Shown here: piece by piece, positions 7,129 to 15,307 of the stretch | Layout of the letters: the number at the start of each line of letters is the position of its first letter | Position numbering within the stretch: position 1 is the first letter of the stretch | Origin: Verrucomicrobiota bacterium | GTDB lineage: Bacteria > Verrucomicrobiota > Verrucomicrobiia > Limisphaerales > JAEYXS01 | Direction: 5' to 3' | DNA length: 38,000 bases | NCBI GenBank assembly: GCA_023431185.1 | Contig: JAEYXS010000009.1 | Coordinates: forward strand, 1 to 38,000 | Made by a program: the position numbers and the translations under genes | Notes under the pieces: model-generated | Seen by the model: the letters and a program-made list of their open reading frames with translations, nothing else | Told to the model about the DNA's origin: nothing | Databases searched by the model: none

Positions 7129-8472
7129 TTAACCGGCCATCTCAAGCCCCCGCATCGTCCCCGTGCTCGTCGCAAACTTATCCGTCTCCAACCCAAACCG
7201 CTGCAACATGCTCACGAACAGGTTCGGCAACGGATAATTATGCACCGTATCAAACGCCAGGTGCTGCCCATGCTTAAACCCGCCACCGGCGAAGAGCACC
7301 GGCAGATTCGTCGTCACATGCGTGTTCGCATTGCCGAGGTTCGAACCATACAAAATCATCGAGCGATCCAGCAGCGTATCGCCTTGTTCCTTCACGCCCT
7401 TCAGCTTGCCGAACAACTCCGCCAGCAGCTTCATGTGCCATTCGTCGATGGCCTTCAACTGCGCCAGCTTCTTGTCGTTCTTCCCATGGTGCGACAGGCT
7501 GTGATAACCATCCGTGATATCCGTGTCTTCCAGCTCCAGCACCGGTGAATTCACGCTATCCAGCAGCAACGTCACTGCGCGCGAGGAATCCGTCTCAAAC
7601 GTCAGCCGCGCCATCTCATACATCAGGCGCACCTTCTCCATATATTCCGCCGGGCTCGCCGGATCGAGCGGTGCCGGAGCCGACGTCTTCGGCTTCGGCC
7701 GATGCTCCCATTCGCGCGACATCGTCATGCGCTGCTCCAGCTCGCGCACACCCGTCAGGTATTGATCGAGGCGATCCTTGTCCCGCGCACCGAGATCACG
7801 TTGTAGCGCCTTCGTCTGGTCGGCCACCGCGTCCATGATGCTCTCGCCCAGTTCCAGTTTACGCACCTGCTGCGCCACCTGCTCCTTCGAGCCTTGCAGG
7901 AAAAGTTTGCGATAAACACTCGCCGCGCTCTCCTCGCACGGGATCAACACGCCACCGCCCGTCCACGAAAGACTGCGCGAACCCTGTTGCACATTCACGC
8001 CCAACGTCATCGTCGGGAACCGCGTCAGATGCCCCACGCGCTCACCGATGTATTGATCCAGCGAGATCGTATTGCGGAAACCGCCGCTGCCCGGATGCGG
8101 TGCCGCCGTCAGGAAGCAATTATCCGCCGGATGCCCGCCATCCACGTCCGGATGCCACACCCCGCTGAACACCGTGAAATCATTCCGATACGCCTGCAGC
8201 AACTGGAGGTACGTGGACGCCTTGTAATCCTTGCCCGCACCCGTCGGGAAGAAGTGCTCCGGCAACAGGCCCAGGTTGTTGCAGATGCCCAGCATGCGCC
8301 GCGGTGCTTGCTTCGCCGCCGCACTCTCCGCCGCGTTCAGAAACGCCGGCGTCATCGCCTCCAGCATCGGCAAACCCAACAGCACACCCGCCGCCTTCAA
8401 GAACTGGCGACGCGGCAACGCGCGCTTGGTGGCCACGAACGATCCGAAGTTGTTGTTCTGCGTATTTTTCAT
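7129..8472 (-). CDS. DUF1552 secreted protein, Tat signal
   Basis: The 447-residue product begins with a twin-arginine signal (RRQFLKAAG at about residues 21-29) and reads through as a DUF1552 protein. Family-like stretches include VWHPDVDGGHP, ISLDQYIGERVG, DQYLTGVRELEQRM, YHSLSHHG and MILYGSNLGNANTHVT. DUF1552 proteins are abundant in Planctomycetes and Verrucomicrobia, where they usually sit next to DUF1592-type cytochrome proteins; their reaction is unknown. They resemble DUF1501/sulfatase-like folds. The upstream gene on the same strand is such a DUF1592 protein, 54 bp away, so both are probably co-transcribed and act together outside the cytoplasm. No clear Shine-Dalgarno site precedes the ATG. 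Compared with the 470-residue paralogue at 33204-34592, the order is the same but the sequence is strongly diverged. Confidence 0.92.
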   Translation of the reverse strand: MKNTQNNNFGSFVATKRALPRRQFLKAAGVLLGLPMLEAMTPAFLNAAESAAAKQAPRRMLGICNNLGLLPEHFFPTGAGKDYKASTYLQLLQAYRNDFTVFSGVWHPDVDGGHPADNCFLTAAPHPGSGGFRNTISLDQYIGERVGHLTRFPTMTLGVNVQQGSRSLSWTGGGVLIPCEESAASVYRKLFLQGSKEQVAQQVRKLELGESIMDAVADQTKALQRDLGARDKDRLDQYLTGVRELEQRMTMSREWEHRPKPKTSAPAPLDPASPAEYMEKVRLMYEMARLTFETDSSRAVTLLLDSVNSPVLELEDTDITDGYHSLSHHGKNDKKLAQLKAIDEWHMKLLAELFGKLKGVKEQGDTLLDRSMILYGSNLGNANTHVTTNLPVLFAGGGFKHGQHLAFDTVHNYPLPNLFVSMLQRFGLETDKFATSTGTMRGLEMAG

Positions 8473-8526
8473 GTGCTGCTAGTTACTTATTTATGCCACG
8501 TTTTGCCACTCGTTGCCAATGTTCAT

Positions 8527-11109
8527 TTACTTGTTCCGGAACAGATCGCTCTGCACGATCGATTGGATCACCGACCGCACTCCGTAGTGGCTCGAGCTCG
8601 CACGGTCCAAGATCTCTTCCACCTCGGCACGATCACCGAACCGCACCGCCGCACCCGTTCCGTAAACCACCAGTTGCCGCGTCAGGTTCCGTGCGATCTG
8701 CCGCTCGTCCTTCAGCAACAATTCCTTCAAGCCCTGGATGTCCTGGAATTTCCCGCCGCCATTCGGCAATTCCCCGCTCGCATCCACCACCGGCCCCGGA
8801 TGGAACGTGAACGGCTGCCCGTTCTTGCCATAGCCCGGCACCACATTATTCGTGCTGCCCAGCGCACGATATTCCGTCCGCCAGCCGCCCATCACATCAA
8901 AGCTCTCCAGCGCAAACCCCGCCGGATCGATCTTCGTATGGCAATTCATGCACCCCGCCACATTGCGATGCTTGTCGAGCTGCTCACGGATCGTCACCGC
9001 ACCGCGCGTATCGGGCTCGATCGCTGGCACACTCGGCGGCGGCGGCGGTGGCGGCTTGCCGATGATCCGCTCCATGATCCACACCCCGCGCAACACCGGC
9101 GACGTCGTCGTGCCATTCGCCGTGACCTTCAGCACGCTCGCCTGCGTCATCAAGCCACCGCGCACACTGTTCTTCGGCAACGGCACGCGCCGCAGATGAA
9201 TCCCTTCCACCGGCGGCAGGCCATAATGCTTCGCCAGCCGCTCGTTCAACATCGTGAAGTCCGACTTGATCAGATTCCGCGACGGCATATCGCCCTTCAA
9301 CAACTCCGCGAAAAACATCTGCGACTCATCCACCGCATCCTCCACCAGCGCATCATCCAGATAATAATCCGGATACAACGTCGCATCCGGCGACGTCGCA
9401 CTCGCATGCCGCAAATCCAGCCAGTAATCCAAGAATGAGTTCACGAACTTCTGCGCTTTCGGATCATTCAAAAGCCGCTCCGTCTGTGCGCGCAACGTAT
9501 CCGGATGGTTTAGCTTCCCCTTCGCCGCCAGTGAACGCAGTTCCGCATCCGGCGCCGAGTTCCACAGGAAATACGAGAGCCGTGAAGCCAGCGCGTAATC
9601 ATCCAGCTTGCCCGGCTTCTCCTCCAGCGTCACGAATCCCGGCGAGCACAACACCCCCGAATAACCCGCGATCATCGCATCCATGAACTTGCTCCCCGAG
9701 GCCAGCGCCGTGTTGATCACTTTCAGGAACCGCTGCACATCCTCTTCCACCACCGGACGCCGATACGCCTGCGCCATGAAATTCCGCAGGAGCCGTTCCG
9801 CATCCACCTTCGCATTCTTTGGCGTTACCGTGATCTGCTGCTTCGCATCCACCTTCAGCGGCAGATCGCCGAAGAGCAGCTTCTGGGTCTTGCTCAGCTT
9901 GTCGTCATAGATCGGTCCCACCACCTCCATCCAGCGATACGCCACCCCCGGCTGCCCTTCCTTCGTCGCCAGCGGATTCTTCCACGCCGGTGGCCGTGAA
10001 CGGAACAACCGCACCGGGTCCGGACGCACCGTCTCGCCCTCCAGCAACCACGCTTCCAGCTCATGCACCCCCGGCTCGATCTGCGCATCGAACCCGCCCA
10101 GCTTGCGCAAAAGCCGCGGCGGCGTCTCCGCATAGATCTCCACCGGCTCCGAACGCCGCCCGATCGAGGTGTTCGTGCGATCCGGCGTCCACCACCGCGC
10201 CTGGCTCACCGGTGCCGCCCAAAACGTGTAGGCCGAGATGCGCAACTTGTAGAGCCCCGCCACCGGCGCTTTGAAATTGCTGAACTTGATCTCCAACGGC
10301 TCATAAGCACTCGCCACCACGCCCATCGCCTCCTGCTCGCGGATGGCCGGATTCTTCGCCCCCACCGTCACCGGCGCCTTCTCCTCCAGCACATCCTTCT
10401 GTGCCGTGTAATTCAATAGCGGAAACGTCGCCCGCTCCGGACTGCGATTGAACTCGCTGAACTTCATCTTGCCCACGAACGACCGCTGATCCCGCGCGTA
10501 ATAACGGTTCGTCGTCGTCGGTGGCCGGACCGCCTGCGCCTCCACCACTTCGCGCAACGCATAATCCGCCGCCTGCAGATACCGCGCGAGCTGCACATGC
10601 GAGACATCCAGCGCCTCCCCCACCTTGTTGAAGCGATGCGCCTCCCCATCCTCCGGCAACATCTCCTTCACTTGGAGCCACGGCGCGCCCAGCAAATCCC
10701 TCAGGGAATTTTCATACTCATACCGGTTCAACCGCCGCCACACCGAGCGCCCCACGGTCTTCGTCCGCGCCTCATCCGCCGCCACCATCGTCTCCGCCAG
10801 CGCCTCGATGAACTCCGCCCGCTGCTTCTTGCTCGGCTGATCCTTCTTCGGCGGCGGCATCTCGCCCGACTCCACCGCATCATGCACCTTCACCCACGTC
10901 GCAAAAGATTTCGCGTCATTGAGATCGAACTTCAACGCCGTCAGGTCGATCCCGCCCTTCTTCGTCTCCCCATCATGACAATCCGTGCAAAACTTCTGTA
11001 CCACCGGATTGATATCCCTCGCAAACCGCGCCGCCGGAACCGTTTCCGCCGCCAGCAGCGCCAGAGCCGATCCCGTCAAAACCAGAAATATGTACGCAAA
11101 ATCACGCAT
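8527..11109 (-). CDS. DUF1587/1595/1592/1588/1585 cytochrome-like protein, long form
   Basis: The 860-residue product has a signal peptide of about 21 residues and a first heme-c motif CTDCH (C41, C44, H45). The domain series known from planctomycete secreted proteins then follows: DUF1587 (RLNRYEYENSLRDLL), DUF1595 (AYRRPVVEEDVQRFL), DUF1592 (YALASRLSYFLWNSAPD), DUF1588 (TTTSPVLRGVWIMERI) and DUF1585 (ARNLTRQLVVYG). A second CxxCH (CMNCH) lies near residue 720, in the usual HTKIDPAGFALESFD context. Between DUF1587 and DUF1595 there is an extra region of about 180 residues (roughly 230-420) that looks like a beta-sandwich carbohydrate-binding insert; the shorter paralogue at 34589-36505 lacks it. 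The catalytic role of the family is unknown; redox work on exported substrates is inferred. The DUF1552 gene follows 54 bp downstream. Confidence 0.93.
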   Translation of the reverse strand: MRDFAYIFLVLTGSALALLAAETVPAARFARDINPVVQKFCTDCHDGETKKGGIDLTALKFDLNDAKSFATWVKVHDAVESGEMPPPKKDQPSKKQRAEFIEALAETMVAADEARTKTVGRSVWRRLNRYEYENSLRDLLGAPWLQVKEMLPEDGEAHRFNKVGEALDVSHVQLARYLQAADYALREVVEAQAVRPPTTTNRYYARDQRSFVGKMKFSEFNRSPERATFPLLNYTAQKDVLEEKAPVTVGAKNPAIREQEAMGVVASAYEPLEIKFSNFKAPVAGLYKLRISAYTFWAAPVSQARWWTPDRTNTSIGRRSEPVEIYAETPPRLLRKLGGFDAQIEPGVHELEAWLLEGETVRPDPVRLFRSRPPAWKNPLATKEGQPGVAYRWMEVVGPIYDDKLSKTQKLLFGDLPLKVDAKQQITVTPKNAKVDAERLLRNFMAQAYRRPVVEEDVQRFLKVINTALASGSKFMDAMIAGYSGVLCSPGFVTLEEKPGKLDDYALASRLSYFLWNSAPDAELRSLAAKGKLNHPDTLRAQTERLLNDPKAQKFVNSFLDYWLDLRHASATSPDATLYPDYYLDDALVEDAVDESQMFFAELLKGDMPSRNLIKSDFTMLNERLAKHYGLPPVEGIHLRRVPLPKNSVRGGLMTQASVLKVTANGTTTSPVLRGVWIMERIIGKPPPPPPPSVPAIEPDTRGAVTIREQLDKHRNVAGCMNCHTKIDPAGFALESFDVMGGWRTEYRALGSTNNVVPGYGKNGQPFTFHPGPVVDASGELPNGGGKFQDIQGLKELLLKDERQIARNLTRQLVVYGTGAAVRFGDRAEVEEILDRASSSHYGVRSVIQSIVQSDLFRNK

Positions 11110-11868
11110 GAGTCAGTCACTCATAGTAAGAGACGCCCGAAAGGGTGGCAACCACACAAACAAAAGGAGTGCGACTGCTTGCCCCGGCAAAAACTGTCGG
11201 GGGCCGAGGCGCAGCAACTCCCATAAGCAAAAGCAGCTCCCCTCCAACCAATGGTACGGCCCGTCTGTCTGGTGGCCTTCGGTGCAACCGACGGGCCGCC
11301 CTTTCCCAGCCGAGGAACGAGGCTCTGCACAATCTCTGGACGTTGAAAGTTGAGCGTTGGAAGTTGTGGCCACTGGTGCAACCAGCGTTTTCCTATTTGG
11401 ATATTTCTGCATTCTCCCCTCTTCATTCTAAATTCCCGCATCTCTCCTTTGCCGGCAACCATTTGCCAGCACTGAAAACCATATCAGAAACCCGCAATCC
11501 TGCCATCGCTTTCCGCTAAAACTTATTCACCAAACCCAACCATTTCTCCCTCAAGAAATTGTAGCAACCCTTATCCACGCAACTCGCATTTCCAAGGAAC
11601 GCGGACGTCTCGTCCGCAGCAATGCCCCTCAGCAAATGCAGTTCCAGAACCGTCCAACGCGCCATACACCCCTCAATCCCATCAAGCCCAATGGGCCGCC
11701 CTGTTAAAGCCCAGGGTGAAGCTCGCCTTTGTGATTAAAACCGGGTGAGTCGTGGGCAGATCGCCGCAACCCACCGCCCGTGCTGCCGGATTCCAGCCGG
11801 CAGTAAGTAACCGCCCGACGAACCACATCTCCCCCCACCCCGCTTCGTCATCCATCATTTGCCGCCCC
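11110..11868. repeat. Long non-coding spacer rich in hairpins
   Basis: No gene with credible codon use or domain is visible in these 759 bp. It contains a nested inverted repeat: outer arms CGGCCCGTC (11257-11265) and GACGGGCCG (11290-11298) enclosing a GCA-loop mini-hairpin, TCGGT and ACCGA (11279-11291). A diverged heptamer tract (11337-11366) is followed by a second GCA-loop hairpin, CTGGT and ACCAG (11373-11385). Further perfect hairpins have arms GCGGACG and CGTCCGC (11601-11617) and CTGCCGG and CCGGCAG (11783-11803). The promoter of the DUF1592 gene is presumably near its right-hand start (above 11109), but no clear consensus is seen. Confidence 0.65.
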
Positions 11869-12288
11869 TCAAAATACGATTCGCGGCACATACACCTCAT
11901 CCCCGTCCCTGAATCTGAACCCCTTCTTCTGATACTGCGCCATCTCCTTGAAATGGATGCGATACTCCTTCCGGACACCATCCTCCAACCGCGTGATCAA
12001 CATCTGGGATGGCGGAAATTGCGTCCCATACTCAAACCCACCCACCGACTCCTGAAAACTTTTCAGATCAAAACTGTGCGCGATCATGATCTCGCCTCGC
12101 TTGAAAACCTCGCCCGACATCTTCACCCGCACCAAACGCGCTGATTCCGTTCTGGCCTCGCCCGTCCCGCTGCTGGCGCATCCGGCAAAACAGCACAATG
12201 CCCCCAGCAGAAACCAGGCGCGCACCCAAACACCTGACGCTTTTCGCAATTCTCTCATTCTGAAAACGAACGCATATATCTTTCTCAT
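11869..12288 (-). CDS. Small lipoprotein with SLBB-like domain
   Basis: The 139-residue product has a lipoprotein signal with the lipobox FAGC at C37, followed by a short linker. The mature part resembles a single SLBB (soluble ligand-binding beta-grasp) domain. It begins with VKMSGEVFKRGEI, then a helix with FQESVGGF, then MLITRLEDG and a final RDGDEVYVPRIVF strand, which is the usual end of an SLBB unit. SLBB domains occur in polysaccharide export proteins (Wza-like) and in ComEA/cobalamin proteins. Here it stands alone, without a Poly_export domain and without capsule genes nearby, so it may be a structural or binding lipoprotein. An in-frame ATG ten residues downstream is an alternative start that also keeps a normal lipoprotein signal. 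Confidence 0.8.
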   Translation of the reverse strand: MRKIYAFVFRMRELRKASGVWVRAWFLLGALCCFAGCASSGTGEARTESARLVRVKMSGEVFKRGEIMIAHSFDLKSFQESVGGFEYGTQFPPSQMLITRLEDGVRKEYRIHFKEMAQYQKKGFRFRDGDEVYVPRIVF

Positions 12289-12380
12289 TCACCATCAATC
12301 AATACGCCAGCCGGCCCCCGTTACGCATCACATTTTACCCCAATCCTGTAAATCTTGTTGATCCCGTCAAAATCAATGAC

Positions 12381-12848
12381 TCAATCCCACCACCAATTCC
12401 GAAACCCTGCTGGAGCCAGAAACATCAGCGCAAAACAGATTCCAAACGCGATGGCATGCACACTAAGATATGGGATCGCTCCGCGCCAACGCTTGACCCA
12501 AATCGTCATGAGAAAAGTCAGCGGCAAAATTAGCAACGTGAAAAGGAACAACCCTCCAAAAACATTTCCGGCAATAACCGCATGCCACAGCAAATCCTTT
12601 GGCAACCCGAGATTTCCAATCGTTTTTGGCCATCCCCCGAGCGCATGATACATATGGATGGCCAGCGAATAGAACAGCCCCAGCATGATGACGCTCGGTG
12701 CCGCCACCATCATCCAAGCCTTGCGACTTGGCTTTGGCCGGTCCGCCGCAAAAGCCAGCATGACCAATACCAACCAGGTCACCCCGCTCGCTAAAAACAC
12801 AAGCATCGCCAAAGCATTCTCAATGTCATACATGCTCATAGGCATCAA
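12381..12848 (-). CDS. Hypothetical four-helix membrane protein
   Basis: The 155-residue protein has about four hydrophobic segments (roughly residues 12-33, 45-66, 85-112 and 125-146). These are separated by short charged loops (ADRPKPSRKAW, WVKRWRG) and it ends in NWWWD. No known motif was found. The ATG at 12848 is used, but in-frame ATGs at 12845 and 12836 are equally possible. Base composition is visibly less GC-rich than in the surrounding large genes. It is transcribed in the same direction as the SLBB-like lipoprotein gene, with a 92-bp gap. No function can be assigned. Confidence 0.75.
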   Translation of the reverse strand: MMPMSMYDIENALAMLVFLASGVTWLVLVMLAFAADRPKPSRKAWMMVAAPSVIMLGLFYSLAIHMYHALGGWPKTIGNLGLPKDLLWHAVIAGNVFGGLFLFTLLILPLTFLMTIWVKRWRGAIPYLSVHAIAFGICFALMFLAPAGFRNWWWD

Positions 12849-13137
12849 ATCTTCTGGGCCGATGAATTACATTCCTAGTGTCGAACCCTATCACCCCTGA
12901 CCGGCCTAAGCAACAGGCAGACAAGCCTCCGCCTCCCGCTCTCCCCTCGTCCTCGTCCCCGCTTCGCTTCCTTCGCGCCCTTCTGTTCACTCCCTTGTCG
13001 TGTGTTCAGCGTTTTATGTGGTTGGCTTTTCCCATCCCCTTTTGCGCCTTCTGCGCCATTTTGTGGCTATTTCCCCTTCCCGCCCCGCTCTGAATAACCT
13101 ACTCTCTTCGCTCGTCACCATATTGGTTACAGTATCT
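12849..13137. other. Spacer with low-complexity repeat words
   Basis: No gene is seen. From about 12940 to 13080 the plus strand is a pyrimidine-rich mixture of short reiterated words (CTCGTCCTCGTCC, CGCTTCGCTTCC, TTTGCGCCTTCTGCGCC). These resemble the word-like repeats in other spacers of the window (1-70, 15400-15560, 37620-37670). The last 50 bases are AT-richer and directly precede the ThuA-like gene. Confidence 0.5.
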
Positions 13138-14070
13138 ATGAAACGCATTTTATTGCTCAGCCTCACCTTGCTGACGGTTCTCGCCACCTCGGTGCAGGCC
13201 GCCGAGAAGACGCGCAAACTCGTCATGATCGCCGGCAAGCCCAGCCACCCGCCCCTCATGCACGAATTCCGTGCCGGCACCCTTCTGCTGGAGAAATGCC
13301 TGAAGAATGTCCCCGGCCTCACCGTTGAGGTCCATACGAACGGCTGGGTCAGCGATGAAAAGACCTTCGACACCGCCGACGCCATCTTCATCTATGCCGA
13401 TGGCGGTGGCCGTCATCCTGCCGTCGTGGATGGCCATCTCGAAACCCTGCGCAAGCACATCGCACGCGGCGTCAGCTTCGGCACCGCCCATTACGGCGTG
13501 GAAGTCGTGAAAGACCAGGCCGGCAAGGAATTCCAGGACTGGATCGGCGGCTACTACGAGAACGCCTTCTCCTGCAATCCCATCTGGGACGCCGATTATC
13601 AGAAATTCCCGAAGCATCCCGTCGCCAACGGCGTGAAGCCCTTCAACACCAAGGACGAATGGTATTTCAACATGCGCTTCCGCGACAACACCAACGGCAT
13701 CACCCCGCTCCTCGTCGCCAAGCCCTCCGACGCCACCCGCGATGGCCCCTACGTCCATCCGAAAGGCCCGTACCCCCACATCCAGGCCAACAAAGGCCGC
13801 GATGAGATCATGATGTGGGCTGTGGAACGTCCCGATGGCGGCCGCGGCTTCGGCTTCACCGGCGGTCACTTCCATTTGAACTGGGGCAACGACAACCAGC
13901 GCAAGATCGTCCTCAACGCCCTCGTCTGGCTCGCCAAGGCCGAGGTCCCCAAGAACGGCGTGGCATCCAAAGTCACCGAGGAAGAACTCATGCAAAACCT
14001 CGACCCCAAGCCCGCTCCCAAACCGCCCGCTCCGAAGCCGGCCGCTCCTAAGCCGGCCGAAAAGAAGTAA
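13138..14070 (+). CDS. Secreted ThuA-like domain protein
   Basis: The 310-residue product has a signal peptide of about 21 residues (cleavage near VQAAEK). A ThuA-like domain follows, a class-I-glutamine-amidotransferase-like fold first described in trehalose utilisation. Visible family features are KLVMIAGKPSH at the first strand, DAIFIYADGGGRHP, FGTAHYGVEV at the nucleophile-elbow-like turn (no cysteine there), and the C-terminal RGFGFTGGHFHLNW with NALVWLAKAEVP. In Verrucomicrobia such proteins lie beside sugar epimerases and the propeller dehydrogenases found further on, which suggests carbohydrate catabolism in the periplasm. The last 25 residues are a Pro-Ala-Lys-rich tail. The start was set at the ATG at 13138, because the earlier part of the frame falls in low-complexity repeat sequence. 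Confidence 0.92.
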   Translation: MKRILLLSLTLLTVLATSVQAAEKTRKLVMIAGKPSHPPLMHEFRAGTLLLEKCLKNVPGLTVEVHTNGWVSDEKTFDTADAIFIYADGGGRHPAVVDGHLETLRKHIARGVSFGTAHYGVEVVKDQAGKEFQDWIGGYYENAFSCNPIWDADYQKFPKHPVANGVKPFNTKDEWYFNMRFRDNTNGITPLLVAKPSDATRDGPYVHPKGPYPHIQANKGRDEIMMWAVERPDGGRGFGFTGGHFHLNWGNDNQRKIVLNALVWLAKAEVPKNGVASKVTEEELMQNLDPKPAPKPPAPKPAAPKPAEKK

Positions 14071-14079
14071 CCCAATTCA

Positions 14080-14131
14080 GCAGCCGCCCTCGGCTGCCAA
14101 ACCGTAGTGGGACAGGCGCCCTCGCCTGTCC
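14080..14131. repeat. Two adjacent YCYT-loop hairpins
   Basis: Directly after the ThuA-like gene lie two perfect hairpins with the same CCCT loop but unrelated arms: GCAGCCG with CGGCTGC (14080-14097), and GGACAGGCG with CGCCTGTCC (14110-14131). Similar hairpins with loops TCCT and TCT occur at 19627-19648 and 11601-11617. None has a T run. The 23-bp hairpin repeat also found at marR follows at 14181-14203. Confidence 0.75.
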
Positions 14132-14180
14132 AGTCTCCCCTCTCCCCGCCGTTGCCAGAAATGGTAACGGCGCTTGTCTT

Positions 14181-14203
14181 TAGGAGCGCGGCTTTTAAGC
14201 CGC
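14181..14203. repeat. Second copy of the marR-end hairpin repeat
   Basis: This is identical over 23 bp to 4537-4559, with arms GCGGCTT and AAGCCGC. It lies in the spacer between the convergent ThuA-like and ParE-like genes. Confidence 0.75.
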
Positions 14204-14260
14204 CTAAATATCCAAATGCCAAACGCTCTCAGACAAACCAATGAAACTATAATTACTCCC

Positions 14261-14548
14261 CTACCTCCGCTTCGCACCATGAGCCGGATGCCTGCGATGA
14301 TGCCTCACCACAACTACCCGAATCCCATCCGGAATCACTCTGAATAAGATATGATAGGGAAAACGCTTGAGATTGGCTCTGCGCATATCGCCCAATCCAT
14401 AATGAAAGCGATACGGCGATTTCTCAGCCAAACTGAGGAAATACTCTAACTCCTTCCAGAACTCATCACCCAAGCGCGACGACGCGTTGTCGTAGTATTC
14501 CAAGATGGCACTGACATCACGCTGAACTGCCGGATGATAGGAAATCAT
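14261..14548 (-). CDS. ParE/RelE-family toxin
   Basis: This 95-residue basic protein has the RelE/ParE toxin fold: an N-terminal YHPAVQRDVSAILEYY helix, the middle LAEKSPYRFHYG, and C-terminal strands RRANLKRFPYHILFRV and RVVVVRHHRRHP. ParE-type members poison DNA gyrase, while RelE types cleave mRNA on ribosomes; the sequence alone leaves this open, though the FPYHILFRV and HHRRHP pattern is the one seen in ParE-like plasmid stabilisation toxins. The gene begins within the stop codon of the antitoxin gene (ATGA overlap at 14545-14548), as in most such pairs. It ends in low-GC sequence just before a repeat-filled spacer. Confidence 0.9.
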   Translation of the reverse strand: MISYHPAVQRDVSAILEYYDNASSRLGDEFWKELEYFLSLAEKSPYRFHYGLGDMRRANLKRFPYHILFRVIPDGIRVVVVRHHRRHPAHGAKRR

Positions 14549-14763
14549 TTCTTGCGACGAGCAGCTTGAACTTTTCGGACAAACTCATCGTGCATCATCG
14601 GAGCCACTTTCCCGCTTTCCATTTCTGCATCCCGGCTCAGAGCCTCTTCGTCTGAAACATCAGTGGTATCAGGCGCGATGGTGTCCATAAGCGACAAGAC
14701 CAGTGCCACTCTATCGGATTCCGTGAGGGCCAGCGCTTCCTGCTCTACCTCTTGCAATTTCAT
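14545..14763 (-). CDS. Addiction-module antitoxin
   Basis: This 72-residue acidic protein starts at the ATG at 14763 with KLQEVEQEALALTESDR, the N-terminal helix typical of addiction-module antitoxins of the putative unstable-antitoxin family. That helix is followed by VALVLSLMDTI. The C-terminal half (DEEALSRDAEMESGK and HDEFVRKVQAARRKK) is the likely toxin-binding part. It should neutralise the ParE/RelE-like toxin encoded directly downstream with a 4-bp overlap, and may repress its own promoter together with the toxin. An earlier in-frame ATG at 14799 would add 12 residues of unlikely sequence. Confidence 0.87.
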   Translation of the reverse strand: MKLQEVEQEALALTESDRVALVLSLMDTIAPDTTDVSDEEALSRDAEMESGKVAPMMHDEFVRKVQAARRKK

Positions 14764-14809
14764 ACACCGAATACTAGACGATTTGCCAAGTATTGGCAAT
14801 GGCCCGAAA

Positions 14810-15307
14810 TCACAGCGTTTCCCCCATCTCCCACCGCATCACCGTCACCTTCGCCCCCACATACTCCGTCCGCTCCACCACCGCCCATCCCATCCGCGCG
14901 TAATAACTCTCCGCGTCGAACGTGAACAGGTAGATCCGCGCGAACCCCAACGCCCTCGCCTCCTCGATCACCCGCCGCACCAAAGCCGTGCCGATCCCCC
15001 GCTTGCGCTCCTCAACCGCCACATACACCCCCGCCACCCACGGTGTCAGCTCAGGACGCGTCTGCATGTCACAAGCGATCAGCATCGCCGAGCCCAAAAC
15101 CTTCCCCCCTTCATGTGCCACGATCACCGTCGGCACCGCCTGCCGGTTCGATGCTTCGGTCAATCTTACAACCCGCCGCTCCACCGAATCTCCCGCGCGA
15201 TAATGCCCCCATTGCTGGAAATGCCATCGGGCCAGCGTCGGTATGAACTCCAGATGATCCGCCAAATACCCGATCTGAAACATCCACGAATAACTAACGT
15301 ATCTCAT
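14810..15307 (-). CDS. GNAT-family N-acetyltransferase
   Basis: This 165-residue protein has the GNAT acyl-CoA fold. The strand VLGSAMLIACDM leads to the strand PWVAGVYVAVEE, then the acetyl-CoA pyrophosphate loop RKRGIGTALVRRV (R/Q-x-x-G-x-G/A type). The C-terminal ARIYLFTFDAESYYARMGW carries the tyrosine that usually protonates the leaving thiolate. The acceptor substrate is unknown. The start could be the ATG at 15307 or the second ATG at 15283 (MFQIGYLADH), which fits family N-termini better. The gene is on the same strand as the antitoxin but has a 46-bp gap, so shared transcription is possible though not required. Confidence 0.9.
   Translation of the reverse strand: MRYVSYSWMFQIGYLADHLEFIPTLARWHFQQWGHYRAGDSVERRVVRLTEASNRQAVPTVIVAHEGGKVLGSAMLIACDMQTRPELTPWVAGVYVAVEERKRGIGTALVRRVIEEARALGFARIYLFTFDAESYYARMGWAVVERTEYVGAKVTVMRWEMGETL

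Noticed and set aside
7894..9438. 514-codon plus-strand open frame opposite DUF1552 and DUF1592 genes
   Set aside because: The Arg/His-rich product is typical of an antisense frame and crosses the boundary of two real genes.
11110..11868. Small protein genes in the long spacer
   Set aside because: Open frames exist on both strands but consist of repeat-derived sequence without start signals or codon bias.
14080..14203. Integron attC-like site
   Set aside because: Hairpins are imperfectly similar to such sites in shape only; no conserved GTT core, no integrase and no cassette arrangement.
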